Shown here: positions 1-6,445 of the stretch, in pieces
How positions within the stretch are numbered: the first letter of the stretch is position 1
Layout of the letters: every line of letters starts with the position of its first letter
Assembly: GCA_021799915.1 (NCBI GenBank)
Contig: JAJYZN010000068.1
Location: forward strand, 1-12,772
Length of the DNA stretch: 12,772 nucleotides
Source of the DNA: Actinomycetes bacterium
GTDB taxonomy: Bacteria > Actinomycetota > Acidimicrobiia > Acidimicrobiales > RAAP-2
Direction of reading: 5' to 3'
Position numbers and translations under genes: made by a program
Notes under the pieces: generated by a model
Database searches by the model: none
What the model was told of the DNA's origin: nothing
The model's input: only the letters and a program-made list of their open reading frames with translations

Positions 1-16
1 AATCGGATAGAGCCAT
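1..16 (-). CDS. 5' end of an unidentified gene cut by the window edge, possibly a transposition gene
   Basis: Read leftward, an ATG at 16-14 follows a strong ribosome binding site (GAGGAGG) about 8 bases upstream and opens the frame Met-Ala-Leu-Ser-Asp before the window ends. It lies just downstream of the truncated IstA-like gene and on the same strand. In IS21 elements istB follows istA in this way, so IstB is one candidate. Some IS256-type transposases also begin with Met-Ala-Leu-Ser, so an unrelated insertion is equally possible. Five codons cannot decide this. The start codon lies inside one arm of an inverted repeat. Confidence 0.3.
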
Positions 17-75
17 CGGTGTGACCTCCTCGCTGTGCACTTGTGATGTACACACCGAGCATCACGCCGATGGCT
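11..75 (-). repeat. Inverted repeat covering the start codon of the left-edge gene
   Basis: Positions 11-25 and 61-75 are inverted copies matching at 13 of 15 positions, one of the differences allowing a G-U pair in RNA. In the leftward transcript the downstream arm contains the ATG at 16-14, and the GAGGAGG ribosome binding site falls inside the loop. A folded message could therefore hide the start codon. It could instead be DNA-level symmetry used by a transposase or repressor. Confidence 0.5.
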
Positions 76-120
76 CACCTGGTGGTGGACCTGCCCCGAA
101 TTCCCACCACGTGAGGGGAC

Positions 121-477
121 TCATACCCGCTTGGCTGCGGCCACGGCCCCCTTCACGAGCGTGATGCCGCCGGTGTAGCCGTGCTCGCCGCGCAGGCGCT
201 CGAAGATCCGCCGGGCGGTGTGGCTCTGCGTGGGAGGGGCTGACTTGCCGGCTTCCAAGATCTCGTCGATGACCGGGAAGAAGCGCCCGAGGACGGGCTT
301 CGCCCGGGGCTCGCTCGGGCGATAGCCGAGCGGTTCTGGGCTGGCCAGGATCTTGTCCAGCGCCTCGTGGCCGATCCGGTCGTCCCGCATGATCGAGCGC
401 TCCGAAGCCTTCTCCAAGAGAACCTTGCGACGGATCTCGGCCACTGCTCCATGTCGGTCCACACCCTTTCCCCCCAA
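121..477 (-). pseudogene. istA: Truncated IS21-family transposase IstA (N-terminal fragment)
   Basis: This reads as the N-terminal part of an IS21-type transposase. An AEIRRKVLLEKASER stretch fits the helix-turn-helix start. FFPVIDEILEAGKSAPPTQ, then HTARRIFERLRGEHGYTGG, match the linker that precedes the catalytic domain in IstA proteins. The frame stops after about 118 residues, whereas intact IstA is usually 400-500 residues, so the whole DDE integrase core is missing. After the stop at 121 the sequence no longer resembles IstA, suggesting internal deletion or a second insertion. The TTG at 477 gives the longest frame; the GTG at 462 after a GGGGGGAAAGG stretch is an alternative start. The product could at most bind the element's ends. 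Confidence 0.7.
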
Positions 478-542
478 CTGGACGCCCTCACGGCCTCCTC
501 GAAGGAAGCTTCAAGGGCCAGTCAGGCAGAGCGGGGGATCCT

Positions 543-600
543 CAGGTGCGGCTGTTTTCGACCAACCAAACCCAAGGGGCAGGTGCGGCTGTTTTCGACC
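543..600. repeat. Two direct 21-bp subterminal repeats of the IS end
   Basis: Positions 543-563 and 580-600 are identical over 21 bases, sharing the core GCGGCTGTTTTCGACC, and are offset by 37 bases. They lie just inside the presumed outer end at 610 and upstream of the istA fragment. IS21 elements carry multiple such repeats at each end as transposase-binding sites, and that is the likely role here. Confidence 0.7.
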
Positions 601-624
601 GGCGTTTACATATCGGCACGGCCG

Positions 625-1545
625 CTAGCTGCCGCCCTTGGGCTCAGGCACGCCGGCGGGCACCGGCAAACCCGCATCGGTGAACGCCTGGCGGATGTCA
701 CCCGCAGCGCTCGCTAGCGACGCCGCGGGGGGGTGCTCCGAGAGGAGCGCTTGGTACTCGTGCACTGCCGCAGACGGGTCGTCTGCGCCCAAGAGCTCGA
801 TCGTCCCGAGGTACAGATGCCCGGCATAGAAGCCTGGGTCGACAACCGTCGCCCGTGTGACCATGGCCTGTCCCGCCGACTCGAGCGCTGCGTCGTGCGT
901 CTGGGAGCCGGTCTGCCACTCGAGCCACCCACCCTCTGCCAGCGCTTCGGGCTGTTTCGGGTTCTCCGACAGCACCTTCTCGTAGAGCTCGAGGGCGGTG
1001 ACGACGTGACCTTCGCTCACCAGGGTCGCGGCTTGGGCCACCTGCTGGGTAATGAGGGCTTTGCCACGCAGTGTGATGCTGCCGGTTGCCGACTGCCCGG
1101 GCAGCCGCGGTGCAGTGACGTCCACGAGGAGAAGGACCATAGCCGCCACCAGTGCTGCCACGCCGGCGACGAGCATCCATTTCCGCCGCCGCAACAGGAG
1201 CCGGCGCAGCAACGACCGGGGCCGGTGCTCACGCTCGGGGCCTTCGGTGGCAGTCGGCTCGTCGGTACGCTCGGCATCCCCGCTCGATGGAGCGGCGAGC
1301 TCGGCCAAGCGAGCTTCCACGTCGGCCAGGAGCTCTTGGTCACGCCGGCACAGCACCCGGTAGTCGTCGTCGCCGAGATCGCCGGCATCGTGCTCGCGAT
1401 CGGCGTCATCGAGAGAGCGCAGGAGGAACTCTCTGCGATCCTCGAGGTGCCAGCGCTCGTCGGTCACGCTGGGACCACCGTCATGATCCCGGCGCTGGCG
1501 CGGACGTCGAGCGCGTGCCGGCGAAGGGGTGTCGGCAACGCTCAT
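625..1545 (-). CDS. ccmI: CcmI-like TPR protein of cytochrome c maturation
   Basis: The 306-residue protein has three parts. Residues 32-82 are a charged helical segment with the L-x-x-S-L-D-D-A-D-x-E-x-x-x-G-x-L-x-x-x-D-Y pattern typical of the cytosolic part of CcmI proteins. Residues 123-143 form one membrane helix. The rest is a tetratricopeptide-like periplasmic domain, including AALVSEG/ALELYEKVLSENPKQPEAL-type helices around 172-205 and a further pair near 240-272. CcmI proteins hold apocytochrome c for the CcmF-CcmH ligase. The ATG at 1545 overlaps the stop of ccmH as ATGA, so translation is probably coupled. It is the last gene of the operon, followed 14 bases later by an IS end. Family CcmI proteins usually have two membrane helices; only one is clear here, so the exact subtype is uncertain. 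Confidence 0.75.
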   Translation of the reverse strand: MSVADTPSPARARRPRQRRDHDGGPSVTDERWHLEDRREFLLRSLDDADREHDAGDLGDDDYRVLCRRDQELLADVEARLAELAAPSSGDAERTDEPTATEGPEREHRPRSLLRRLLLRRRKWMLVAGVAALVAAMVLLLVDVTAPRLPGQSATGSITLRGKALITQQVAQAATLVSEGHVVTALELYEKVLSENPKQPEALAEGGWLEWQTGSQTHDAALESAGQAMVTRATVVDPGFYAGHLYLGTIELLGADDPSAAVHEYQALLSEHPPAASLASAAGDIRQAFTDAGLPVPAGVPEPKGGS

Positions 1546-2051
1546 CGTGCTTGCCGGCGGAGTCGGGCCATCTCACGCGACCGGCGCCAGAAGAACACCC
1601 CGAGCGCGGCGACCCCAACTGCTGCACCTGCCGCCGGCAGGAACCAGACGAGCGAGACCAGACCGGTCGTGGGAGGCCGGAGCAGGATCGTGCCGCCATA
1701 TTGGCTCACCAGGGTCGCTTCGATCTGGCGGTTCGTCCGGCCCTCTTTCACCAGATGGAGCACCTCGTCTCGAACTGCGACCGCGGCCGACGCCGAGGAC
1801 TGCGCCGCCGACAAGTCGGCGCAGCTCGGGCAGCGCACCTGGGAGTCGATCACAGCAGCCCGTTCGGCGGCGGTCTGCTTGCCCGCAGCTCCCAAGCCGC
1901 TCCCGATGGCCAAGGCAACCCCGAGCACGATCAAGAGCAACCCGGCCGACAGCGCGGAGCGCCGGTGACGGCGGTGTACGCGGCGCCCGGGGTCCTTCGC
2001 TCCCGTGTCAGGCGTCGCTCCCGTGTCAGGCATCGCTCCCGTGTCAGGCAT
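1542..2051 (-). CDS. ccmH: CcmH, thiol oxidoreductase of cytochrome c maturation
   Basis: CcmH reduces or docks the CXXCH cysteines of apocytochrome c beside the CcmF heme lyase. The 169-residue protein has a membrane helix at about 35-52. The redox motif V-R-C-P-S-C has Cys74 and Cys77, in the position of the family LRCxxC. After it come the helical bundle RDEVLHLVKEGRTNRQIEATL and QYGGTILLRPP, and a second membrane helix at about 132-154. Its start at 2051 overlaps the ccmG stop by 8 bases. The N-terminus is odd: a tandem 18-bp repeat encodes three copies of the hexapeptide Met/Thr-Pro-Asp-Thr-Gly-Ala. A second in-frame ATG at 2033 lies in the repeat, so the true start may be either one. 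Confidence 0.93.
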   Translation of the reverse strand: MPDTGAMPDTGATPDTGAKDPGRRVHRRHRRSALSAGLLLIVLGVALAIGSGLGAAGKQTAAERAAVIDSQVRCPSCADLSAAQSSASAAVAVRDEVLHLVKEGRTNRQIEATLVSQYGGTILLRPPTTGLVSLVWFLPAAGAAVGVAALGVFFWRRSREMARLRRQAR

Positions 2052-2052
2052 C
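1999..2052 (-). repeat. Three tandem 18-bp repeats at the ccmG/ccmH junction
   Basis: Units at 1999-2016, 2017-2034 and 2035-2052 read GCTCCCGTGTCAGGCRTC on the plus strand; two are identical and the third has one change. On the coding strand each unit carries CCTGACACGGGAGCG. The outermost unit supplies the ccmG stop codon and the ccmH start, and the second unit supplies another ATG. The array lies inside the ccmH N-terminus and is a likely site of slippage variation. Confidence 0.9.
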
Positions 2053-2622
2053 GGAGTGCCGGTCCGCCGCCAGCATGCTGTCCAACTGGGCTGCCGTCAC
2101 CGGTCCGGCCCAGTCCCCGACCACGATCCCTTCGGGGTTCACCAAGAACGTCATCGGCGGCGACTCGACTCCATAGGCATTGGCAATCGCGCCGTCGTGG
2201 TCGGGCACGGCCGGCCAACGCTGCCCTGATTGGCGCACGAATGCCGATGCCGCGGCGTCCGAGTCGTTGAACACCACGCTGATGAGTGCGGCTCCGGAGG
2301 GCTCGTGCTGCTGCTGGCGATCGAACGTGACGAGGTTCGGCTCCTCGCTCTGGCACGGGGGGCACCAGCTCGCAAAGAAATTCACGTAGACGAACCGCCC
2401 CCGGTACGCCGACAGGGCGACCGTGTGGCCTTGGAAGTCCCGACCGCTGAACTCGGGGGCAGCCCGCCCCAGGAGCGGGCTGCCGACTTGGGTTGCCTGG
2501 TAGGAGGGCCGAGTGGCGGCAACCACCGCGACCACGGCGAGGACGACGACCACCGCACCGGCTACCCACCGGGTGAAGTGCCTCGGACGCCGGGGGAGAG
2601 TGGCAACCGATCCATCGGTCAT
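2044..2622 (-). CDS. ccmG: CcmG/DsbE, membrane-anchored thioredoxin-like protein
   Basis: This 192-residue protein is an extracytoplasmic thioredoxin that passes electrons from CcdA to CcmH or apocytochrome c. Residues 19-37 are an N-terminal membrane anchor. The thioredoxin fold follows: the AAPEFSGRDFQG entry segment, YVNFFASWCPPC with catalytic Cys87 and Cys90, and the SPPMTFLVNPEG loop with the conserved cis-proline at about 156. The ATG at 2622 overlaps the ccmF stop as ATGA, and the 3' end overlaps ccmH by 8 bases. A longer frame upstream of this ATG is antisense-quality sequence within ccmF and was not used. Length and motifs are normal for the family. Confidence 0.95.
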   Translation of the reverse strand: MTDGSVATLPRRPRHFTRWVAGAVVVVLAVVAVVAATRPSYQATQVGSPLLGRAAPEFSGRDFQGHTVALSAYRGRFVYVNFFASWCPPCQSEEPNLVTFDRQQQHEPSGAALISVVFNDSDAAASAFVRQSGQRWPAVPDHDGAIANAYGVESPPMTFLVNPEGIVVGDWAGPVTAAQLDSMLAADRHSDA

Positions 2623-4889
2623 ACGAGCTGATCCCGCTCTCCGCTGCCCGCCGGTACCTGCTCCGAAGGAGCTGGGCCCACCTGCGCGTGGTCGCGCGGC
2701 ACCACCCCCACCCGCGCGTGATCGCGCGGCACCACCCCCACCTGCGCGTGATCGCGCGGCACTGCGCCCACCGGTGCCCGCTCCTGTTCGCGTTCTGGGG
2801 GTGACGATGTCCGGCGAGCGTCCGCCTCCCTCGGCGAGGAGCGCCGTGGGGCCGACGCCACTGCGGGCGACTGGAGCACCACCCGAGCGGGTGCCGACAC
2901 CGGGTCGGTCGAGCGCCGCCTGCTCCCGGGAAGCAGCGCCATCAGGCCCCCGAGCCCGACGATGAGCCCACCGGCCCACATCCATGCCAAGAGCGGCTCG
3001 ATCACGACGCCTACAGCGATGGACCCGGATGGCAAATTCGGAAAAGCAGTCGCCCCGGTCGTCGGGCCGGTACCCCCGATCGCGTCGAAGGTCAGGTACA
3101 CGTCGCCGAGGAAGCTCGAGTCGATGGCAGGCGTCCCCACCGCTTCGGACTGGGGACCGCCGTACTTGCTCACGGCCGGGTAGAACAACCCGCCCCCGTC
3201 GATCTTGATGACCGCTTCGGTGGCCAGGCGCTGCGGGGTGTCGACTGTGCGGATCCCCTCGAAGACGAACGTGTGGCCGTCGTAGTGCACAACCTGCCCC
3301 TCTCGCAGCGCCAGCTCGGTCTGGGAGCGGAACGACGTGGCAGCCACGAGGCCGACGGCCAGCACCACGACGCCCAAGTGGACGATCATGCCGCCGTTCG
3401 CCCTGCCCACCAGTCCCCGCAACCAGCCGGCACCGTGCCGCAGGCTCGTTCGGACGGACAGCACGAGCGAGCGTATGGCCGAAGCTCCGGCAAACGCACC
3501 GAGCCCGAACCCGAGCAACGGCTCGAGCCCACGTACCCCTCCGATGACGCAGCCCACGACGACGAGCACCCCGCACCACGCCGGGACCGCCAGGCGGTGC
3601 CACAGGACCCCGGCATCCACTTTTCTCCAGCTCAGTGCAGGCGCGACCGACATCAAGAAGAGCAGCGAGAGGCCGAAGGGAACCGCGACGGTGTCGAAAT
3701 AGGGGGCGCCCACGGTGACTTCCTGGTTCGTGAGTGCTTGGTAGAGGATCGGGAAGAGCGTCCCCAAGAGCACGATGAGCGCGAACCCGACGAACAGGAC
3801 GTTGTTCAGCAAGAACGCGCCCTCCCGGCCGAGGGGCGCGTCGATCCCGCCCGGCGAGCGCAAGCGGTCACCCCTCCAGGCGATCAGCCCGAAGCCCACG
3901 AAGGCGACCAGGAAGAAGAACGCAATCAGGACCGGCCCGAGATCGGACTCCGAGAATGCGTGGACGGACTGGACCACCCCCGAGCGAGTGAGGAACGTCC
4001 CGAGGATGGTGAGGGCGAACGTGGCGACGGCCAAGGACAGGTTCCACACCCGCAGGAGACCTCGCCGCTCCTGGACCATCACCGAGTGCAGGTACGCGGT
4101 CCCGCAGAGCCACGGCATGAGCGCGGCGTTCTCGACCGGGTCCCATCCCCAGAAGCCCCCCCATCCGAGGACTTGGTACGACCACCAGGCGCCCAGCACG
4201 ATCCCGACGGTCAGGCAGGTCCACGCGAGCAGCGTCCAGCGCCGGGTCTCGACCTGCCAGCGCTCCCCCACCCGCCCGGTGGCGAGCATCCCCACGGCGA
4301 ATGCGAAGGGCACGGTGAAGCCCACGAACCCGAGGTACAGGAGGGGGGGATGCGCGGCCACGAGTGGATTGTCCTGGAGCAGTGCGTTGGGACCGGCTCC
4401 GTGAAGGGGCGCATGGCCGGGCACCATGAGGAAGGGGTTCGCCGGGAAGGCCATCAGCCCGAAGAAGAAGGCCGAGACGGCGTACATGACCAGGGTGGCC
4501 CACCGGATCACCGGATCAGCCGCCTGCCTGCGGTACCGCCAGACGACCGCCGCGGTGAACAGCGCCAGGATGAGGCCCCATAGAAGGATCGATCCGGCGA
4601 GCGCCGACCACAGGCCGGTGATCGAGTAGATGAGCGGGGTTGCGCGGGCGTTGTTGTCCGCCACGTACACCAGGGAGAAGTCGTGGGTGACGAGCGCGTG
4701 CTCCATGGCCGCCGTCGCCAGCACGGCCCCGAGCAGGAGGACGCCTGCGCACAGCCGGGCGTCCAGCCGGTGCGCCGGGGGCCGCCCGAGCGGCTGCCGG
4801 CGCAGCGTCCACGCCATCGCAAGGACCCCGATGCCCGCGCCGCCCAGCCCGAGCCAGACGCCGATCTGCCCGAGGACGGCGTTCAGCAC
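2619..4889 (-). CDS. ccmF: CcmF, cytochrome c heme lyase subunit
   Basis: CcmF is the large multi-spanning membrane protein that attaches heme from CcmE to apocytochrome c. The 756-residue protein shows AHPPLLYLGFVGF with His180, the tryptophan-rich heme domain AWWSYQVLGWGGFWGWDPVE at about 234-253 followed by NAALMPWL, YLHSVMVQERRG with His268, SVHAFSESDLGP, and the late HLGVVVLAVGLV helix. The start chosen is GTG 4889, 9 bases after GGGAGG at 4904-4899 and 22 bases after the ccmE stop; the frame continues to 5015 but overlaps ccmE. The tail of about 110 residues after the last membrane helix is longer than usual. It is hydrophilic and contains tandem decapeptides of the VPRDHAQVG type. The 3' end overlaps ccmG as ATGA. 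Confidence 0.95.
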   Translation of the reverse strand: MLNAVLGQIGVWLGLGGAGIGVLAMAWTLRRQPLGRPPAHRLDARLCAGVLLLGAVLATAAMEHALVTHDFSLVYVADNNARATPLIYSITGLWSALAGSILLWGLILALFTAAVVWRYRRQAADPVIRWATLVMYAVSAFFFGLMAFPANPFLMVPGHAPLHGAGPNALLQDNPLVAAHPPLLYLGFVGFTVPFAFAVGMLATGRVGERWQVETRRWTLLAWTCLTVGIVLGAWWSYQVLGWGGFWGWDPVENAALMPWLCGTAYLHSVMVQERRGLLRVWNLSLAVATFALTILGTFLTRSGVVQSVHAFSESDLGPVLIAFFFLVAFVGFGLIAWRGDRLRSPGGIDAPLGREGAFLLNNVLFVGFALIVLLGTLFPILYQALTNQEVTVGAPYFDTVAVPFGLSLLFLMSVAPALSWRKVDAGVLWHRLAVPAWCGVLVVVGCVIGGVRGLEPLLGFGLGAFAGASAIRSLVLSVRTSLRHGAGWLRGLVGRANGGMIVHLGVVVLAVGLVAATSFRSQTELALREGQVVHYDGHTFVFEGIRTVDTPQRLATEAVIKIDGGGLFYPAVSKYGGPQSEAVGTPAIDSSFLGDVYLTFDAIGGTGPTTGATAFPNLPSGSIAVGVVIEPLLAWMWAGGLIVGLGGLMALLPGSRRRSTDPVSAPARVVLQSPAVASAPRRSSPREADARRTSSPPEREQERAPVGAVPRDHAQVGVVPRDHARVGVVPRDHAQVGPAPSEQVPAGSGERDQLV
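2671..2790 (-). repeat. 30-bp tandem repeats in the ccmF tail
   Basis: From 2671 the sequence repeats with an exact 30-base period: 2671-2700, 2701-2730, 2731-2760, and a decayed fourth unit at 2761-2790. The second and third units differ at one base. The shared core is GCGCGTGATCGCGCGGC. Each unit encodes a decapeptide around VPRDHAQVG, so the reading frame is kept. The array sits in the soluble C-terminal extension of CcmF. Confidence 0.9.
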
Positions 4890-4911
4890 CTGGGACAGCC
4901 TCCCGGCATGC

Positions 4912-5442
4912 TCAGCGCGCCGTCCCGCTCTTTGCCCGGGCCGGCGCGCTCGCCGTGTGCACCGGGCTGTAGTACTGGGAGTGCTTCTCCATGATCTGGT
5001 TGGACATGAAGACATCCGACGACGGCGACGCGAAATGGCCGATGACGATCACCGGGATGTCCTTGTCGAACAGCTCGGGCGGCGAGCCGACACTTTGCAC
5101 GGCGACCCTCGCAGACCCCTGGGAGACGACGAAGTCGGTGCCGTCGGCAGTGGGATGGATGGTGCCCGGCGCCACTGTGCCTTCGAGCCGGAAGACCGTC
5201 GTGCCCAGAGCGGCCTTCCTCGAGAGCGCCTGGTGGACCGTCTCGTAGTAGTTGAGCGAGCTGCCGAGCCCCTCGACGAGGAGGTACACGACCGCGGCAG
5301 CCAGCGCGCAGAACATCACCGCCAGGCGGAGCCGGTGCCGCCGGACGGGCCGGCGCGGCGGGGTCGGGGCCTCGGGGCCCGAGGGAGGGGGCTCGGGGCC
5401 CGAGGGAGGGGGCTCGAGCGCGGTGTCGTCCGTTCCGGTCAC
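4912..5442 (-). CDS. ccmE: CcmE, heme chaperone
   Basis: CcmE binds heme covalently outside the membrane and delivers it to CcmF. The 176-residue protein has a proline-rich cytosolic N-terminus, a membrane anchor at about 39-57, and a beta-barrel domain with TVFRLEGTVAPGTI and the PVIVIGHF strand. The heme motif H-x-x-x-Y is present as HSQYY (His154, Tyr158). The start is GTG 5442, overlapping the ccmD stop as GTGA, with GGGAG upstream. The heme-binding residue is His, as in classical CcmE, not the Cys of some variants. The N-terminus contains a duplicated heptapeptide (Pro-Pro-Pro-Ser-Gly-Pro-Glu) from a 21-bp tandem repeat. Confidence 0.95.
   Translation of the reverse strand: MTGTDDTALEPPPSGPEPPPSGPEAPTPPRRPVRRHRLRLAVMFCALAAAVVYLLVEGLGSSLNYYETVHQALSRKAALGTTVFRLEGTVAPGTIHPTADGTDFVVSQGSARVAVQSVGSPPELFDKDIPVIVIGHFASPSSDVFMSNQIMEKHSQYYSPVHTASAPARAKSGTAR
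5372..5413 (-). repeat. 21-bp tandem duplication in the ccmE N-terminus
   Basis: Positions 5372-5392 and 5393-5413 are identical 21-base units with core CGGGGCCCGAGGGAGGGGGC, in frame. They encode two copies of a Pro/Ser/Gly/Glu heptapeptide in the cytosolic tail before the membrane helix. A partial copy of the leading bases lies just before the first unit. Confidence 0.9.
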
Positions 5443-5591
5443 CCCTCGCGCTCCCGATCGCGGCCGCGCTCGGAGCTCACATCAGACGTGGCGACTGCGC
5501 GCGCGAGCCGGCGCCGGCGCCACCACAGGCTCACGCTGTAGACGAACAGCACGCTGAGGCAGATGACGTAGCCGGCGTCGACGTACTTCAC
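5439..5591 (-). CDS. ccmD: CcmD, small membrane subunit of the heme handling complex
   Basis: A 50-residue frame fills the space between ccmC and ccmE exactly. It starts at GTG 5591, overlapping the ccmC stop as GTGA, and ends at TGA 5439, overlapping the ccmE start as GTGA. The product begins M-K-Y-V-D-A-G-Y-V and has one membrane helix (about residues 8-24). A W-W-R-R-R-R boundary and a charged tail follow. This is the CcmD plan: one helix, an aromatic N-terminus and a basic cytosolic segment. CcmD helps release heme-loaded CcmE from the CcmABC complex. CcmD sequences are poorly conserved, so position and topology carry most of the assignment. Confidence 0.85.
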   Translation of the reverse strand: MKYVDAGYVICLSVLFVYSVSLWWRRRRLARAVATSDVSSERGRDREREG

Positions 5592-6445
5592 CGTCCACCC
5601 CCCGTCGGCTCCGGCGCCGCCAAACGCACCGGTGTGGAGTGACCTGGACCGCCCACTGGAGGCTCAGCCGAGCCGGCCTCCCCCGACGCGATCCCATCCG
5701 AGCTGCTCTCAGGCGTGTTCACGGCACCGGTGCTTCCCTCGGCCCGCCGCTCGGCCAGCGACACCTCGAGCTCCTGGTTGCCGATGCGATCCCGCATGAC
5801 CTCGACGTCGTAGCGGACGGTCACCATCCACACGAACACGAGCGTCAGGGCCACGAAGCCGAGGAGCAGGGTCCACGCCATCGAGCCATGAATGGTGGGC
5901 GAGAGTGTCGCGTTGAGCACACTGGCCTTCTGGTGGAGCGTCTGCCACCAGTCCACCGAGAAGTGCACGATCGGTACGTCCACGAAGGCCACCAGCGCGG
6001 CGACGGCACAGCGCTTGGCGCGCACCTCAGGGTCTGCGGGGACCCTCCGAAGGGCGAGGTACCCGACGAAGAGCACGAGCAGCAGGGCGGTGCTCGTGAG
6101 CCGGGCTGTCCAGGTCCACCACACGCCCCAGGTCGGGCGGCCCCAGAGCGAACCGCTCACCAGGGTCAGTGCGTTGAACACCACACCGACCTCGACCGAG
6201 GCAGCGGCCAGGCGGTCCCAGAAGAGCGAGCGGGTGCGGCGCCAAAGGTACAGGAGGCTGGCCAGTGCCGAGAGCCCGAACGCCAGGTACAGCGCCACCC
6301 AGGCGATCGGAGGATGCAGGTACAACAACCGCACCAGTGTCCCTTGCACCTGGTCCGGCGGGGTCACCCATAGCCCTAGCCAGACGGTGGCCGCCGTCGC
6401 CACGATCGCGGCGACCCCCACACTTCGGAGCACGATGGTTCTCAT
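5588..6445 (-). CDS. ccmC: CcmC, heme handling protein that loads CcmE
   Basis: CcmC presents heme to CcmE. The 285-residue protein has six membrane helices. It has the heme-ligand histidine regions YLHPPIAWVAL (His44) and HFSVDWWQTLHQ (His171), flanking the tryptophan-rich signature GRPTWGVWWTWTARLTS at about 102-118. That signature normally ends W-D-A-R-L-T; here Thr113 (codon ACA) replaces the Asp. Family members are about 240-250 residues; this one has an extra hydrophilic tail of roughly 60 residues rich in Pro, Gly, Ser and Glu after the last helix. The ATG at 6445 overlaps the ccmB stop as ATGA, and its own stop overlaps the ccmD start as GTGA. Confidence 0.94.
   Translation of the reverse strand: MRTIVLRSVGVAAIVATAATVWLGLWVTPPDQVQGTLVRLLYLHPPIAWVALYLAFGLSALASLLYLWRRTRSLFWDRLAAASVEVGVVFNALTLVSGSLWGRPTWGVWWTWTARLTSTALLLVLFVGYLALRRVPADPEVRAKRCAVAALVAFVDVPIVHFSVDWWQTLHQKASVLNATLSPTIHGSMAWTLLLGFVALTLVFVWMVTVRYDVEVMRDRIGNQELEVSLAERRAEGSTGAVNTPESSSDGIASGEAGSAEPPVGGPGHSTPVRLAAPEPTGGGR

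Larger units (their letters stand above)
121..610 (-). mobile_element. IS21-family element remnant with one intact outer end
   Basis: The remnant contains the istA fragment and, upstream of it, an IS21-like end. Read leftward from 610, the end begins TGTAAACGCCGGTCGAAAAC, with the 5'-TG of the family. Two identical 21-bp blocks follow, as expected for the repeated transposase-binding sites of IS21 ends. The outer end lies 14 bases beyond the stop of the ccmI-like gene. The other end is not in the window, or has been lost, so no target duplication can be checked. Whether positions 1-120 belong to this element or to another one is not clear. Confidence 0.6.

Noticed and set aside
733..1968. Long plus-strand frame of 411 codons opposite ccmI and ccmH
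   Set aside because: It is antisense to two well-supported genes whose protein motifs and junctions fit; long open antisense frames are expected in high-GC DNA, and its translation shows no recognisable domain.
2623..3603. Extended 519-codon frame ahead of ccmG
   Set aside because: The added part is an out-of-frame reading of ccmF. The ATG at 2622 makes an ATGA junction and gives a normal CcmG length.
3273..4583. Plus-strand frame of 436 codons opposite ccmF
   Set aside because: Its product is extremely rich in Glu, Gln, Arg, Pro and His, typical of a shadow frame, and ccmF on the other strand has clear family motifs throughout.
4890..5015. Earlier start of ccmF at 5015
   Set aside because: It would overlap most of the ccmE C-terminus and add residues without membrane character; GTG 4889 has GGGAGG at good spacing and begins the first helix.
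5639..6373. Plus-strand frame of 244 codons opposite ccmC
   Set aside because: Antisense shadow of a gene with clear CcmC motifs; no supported start or domain.
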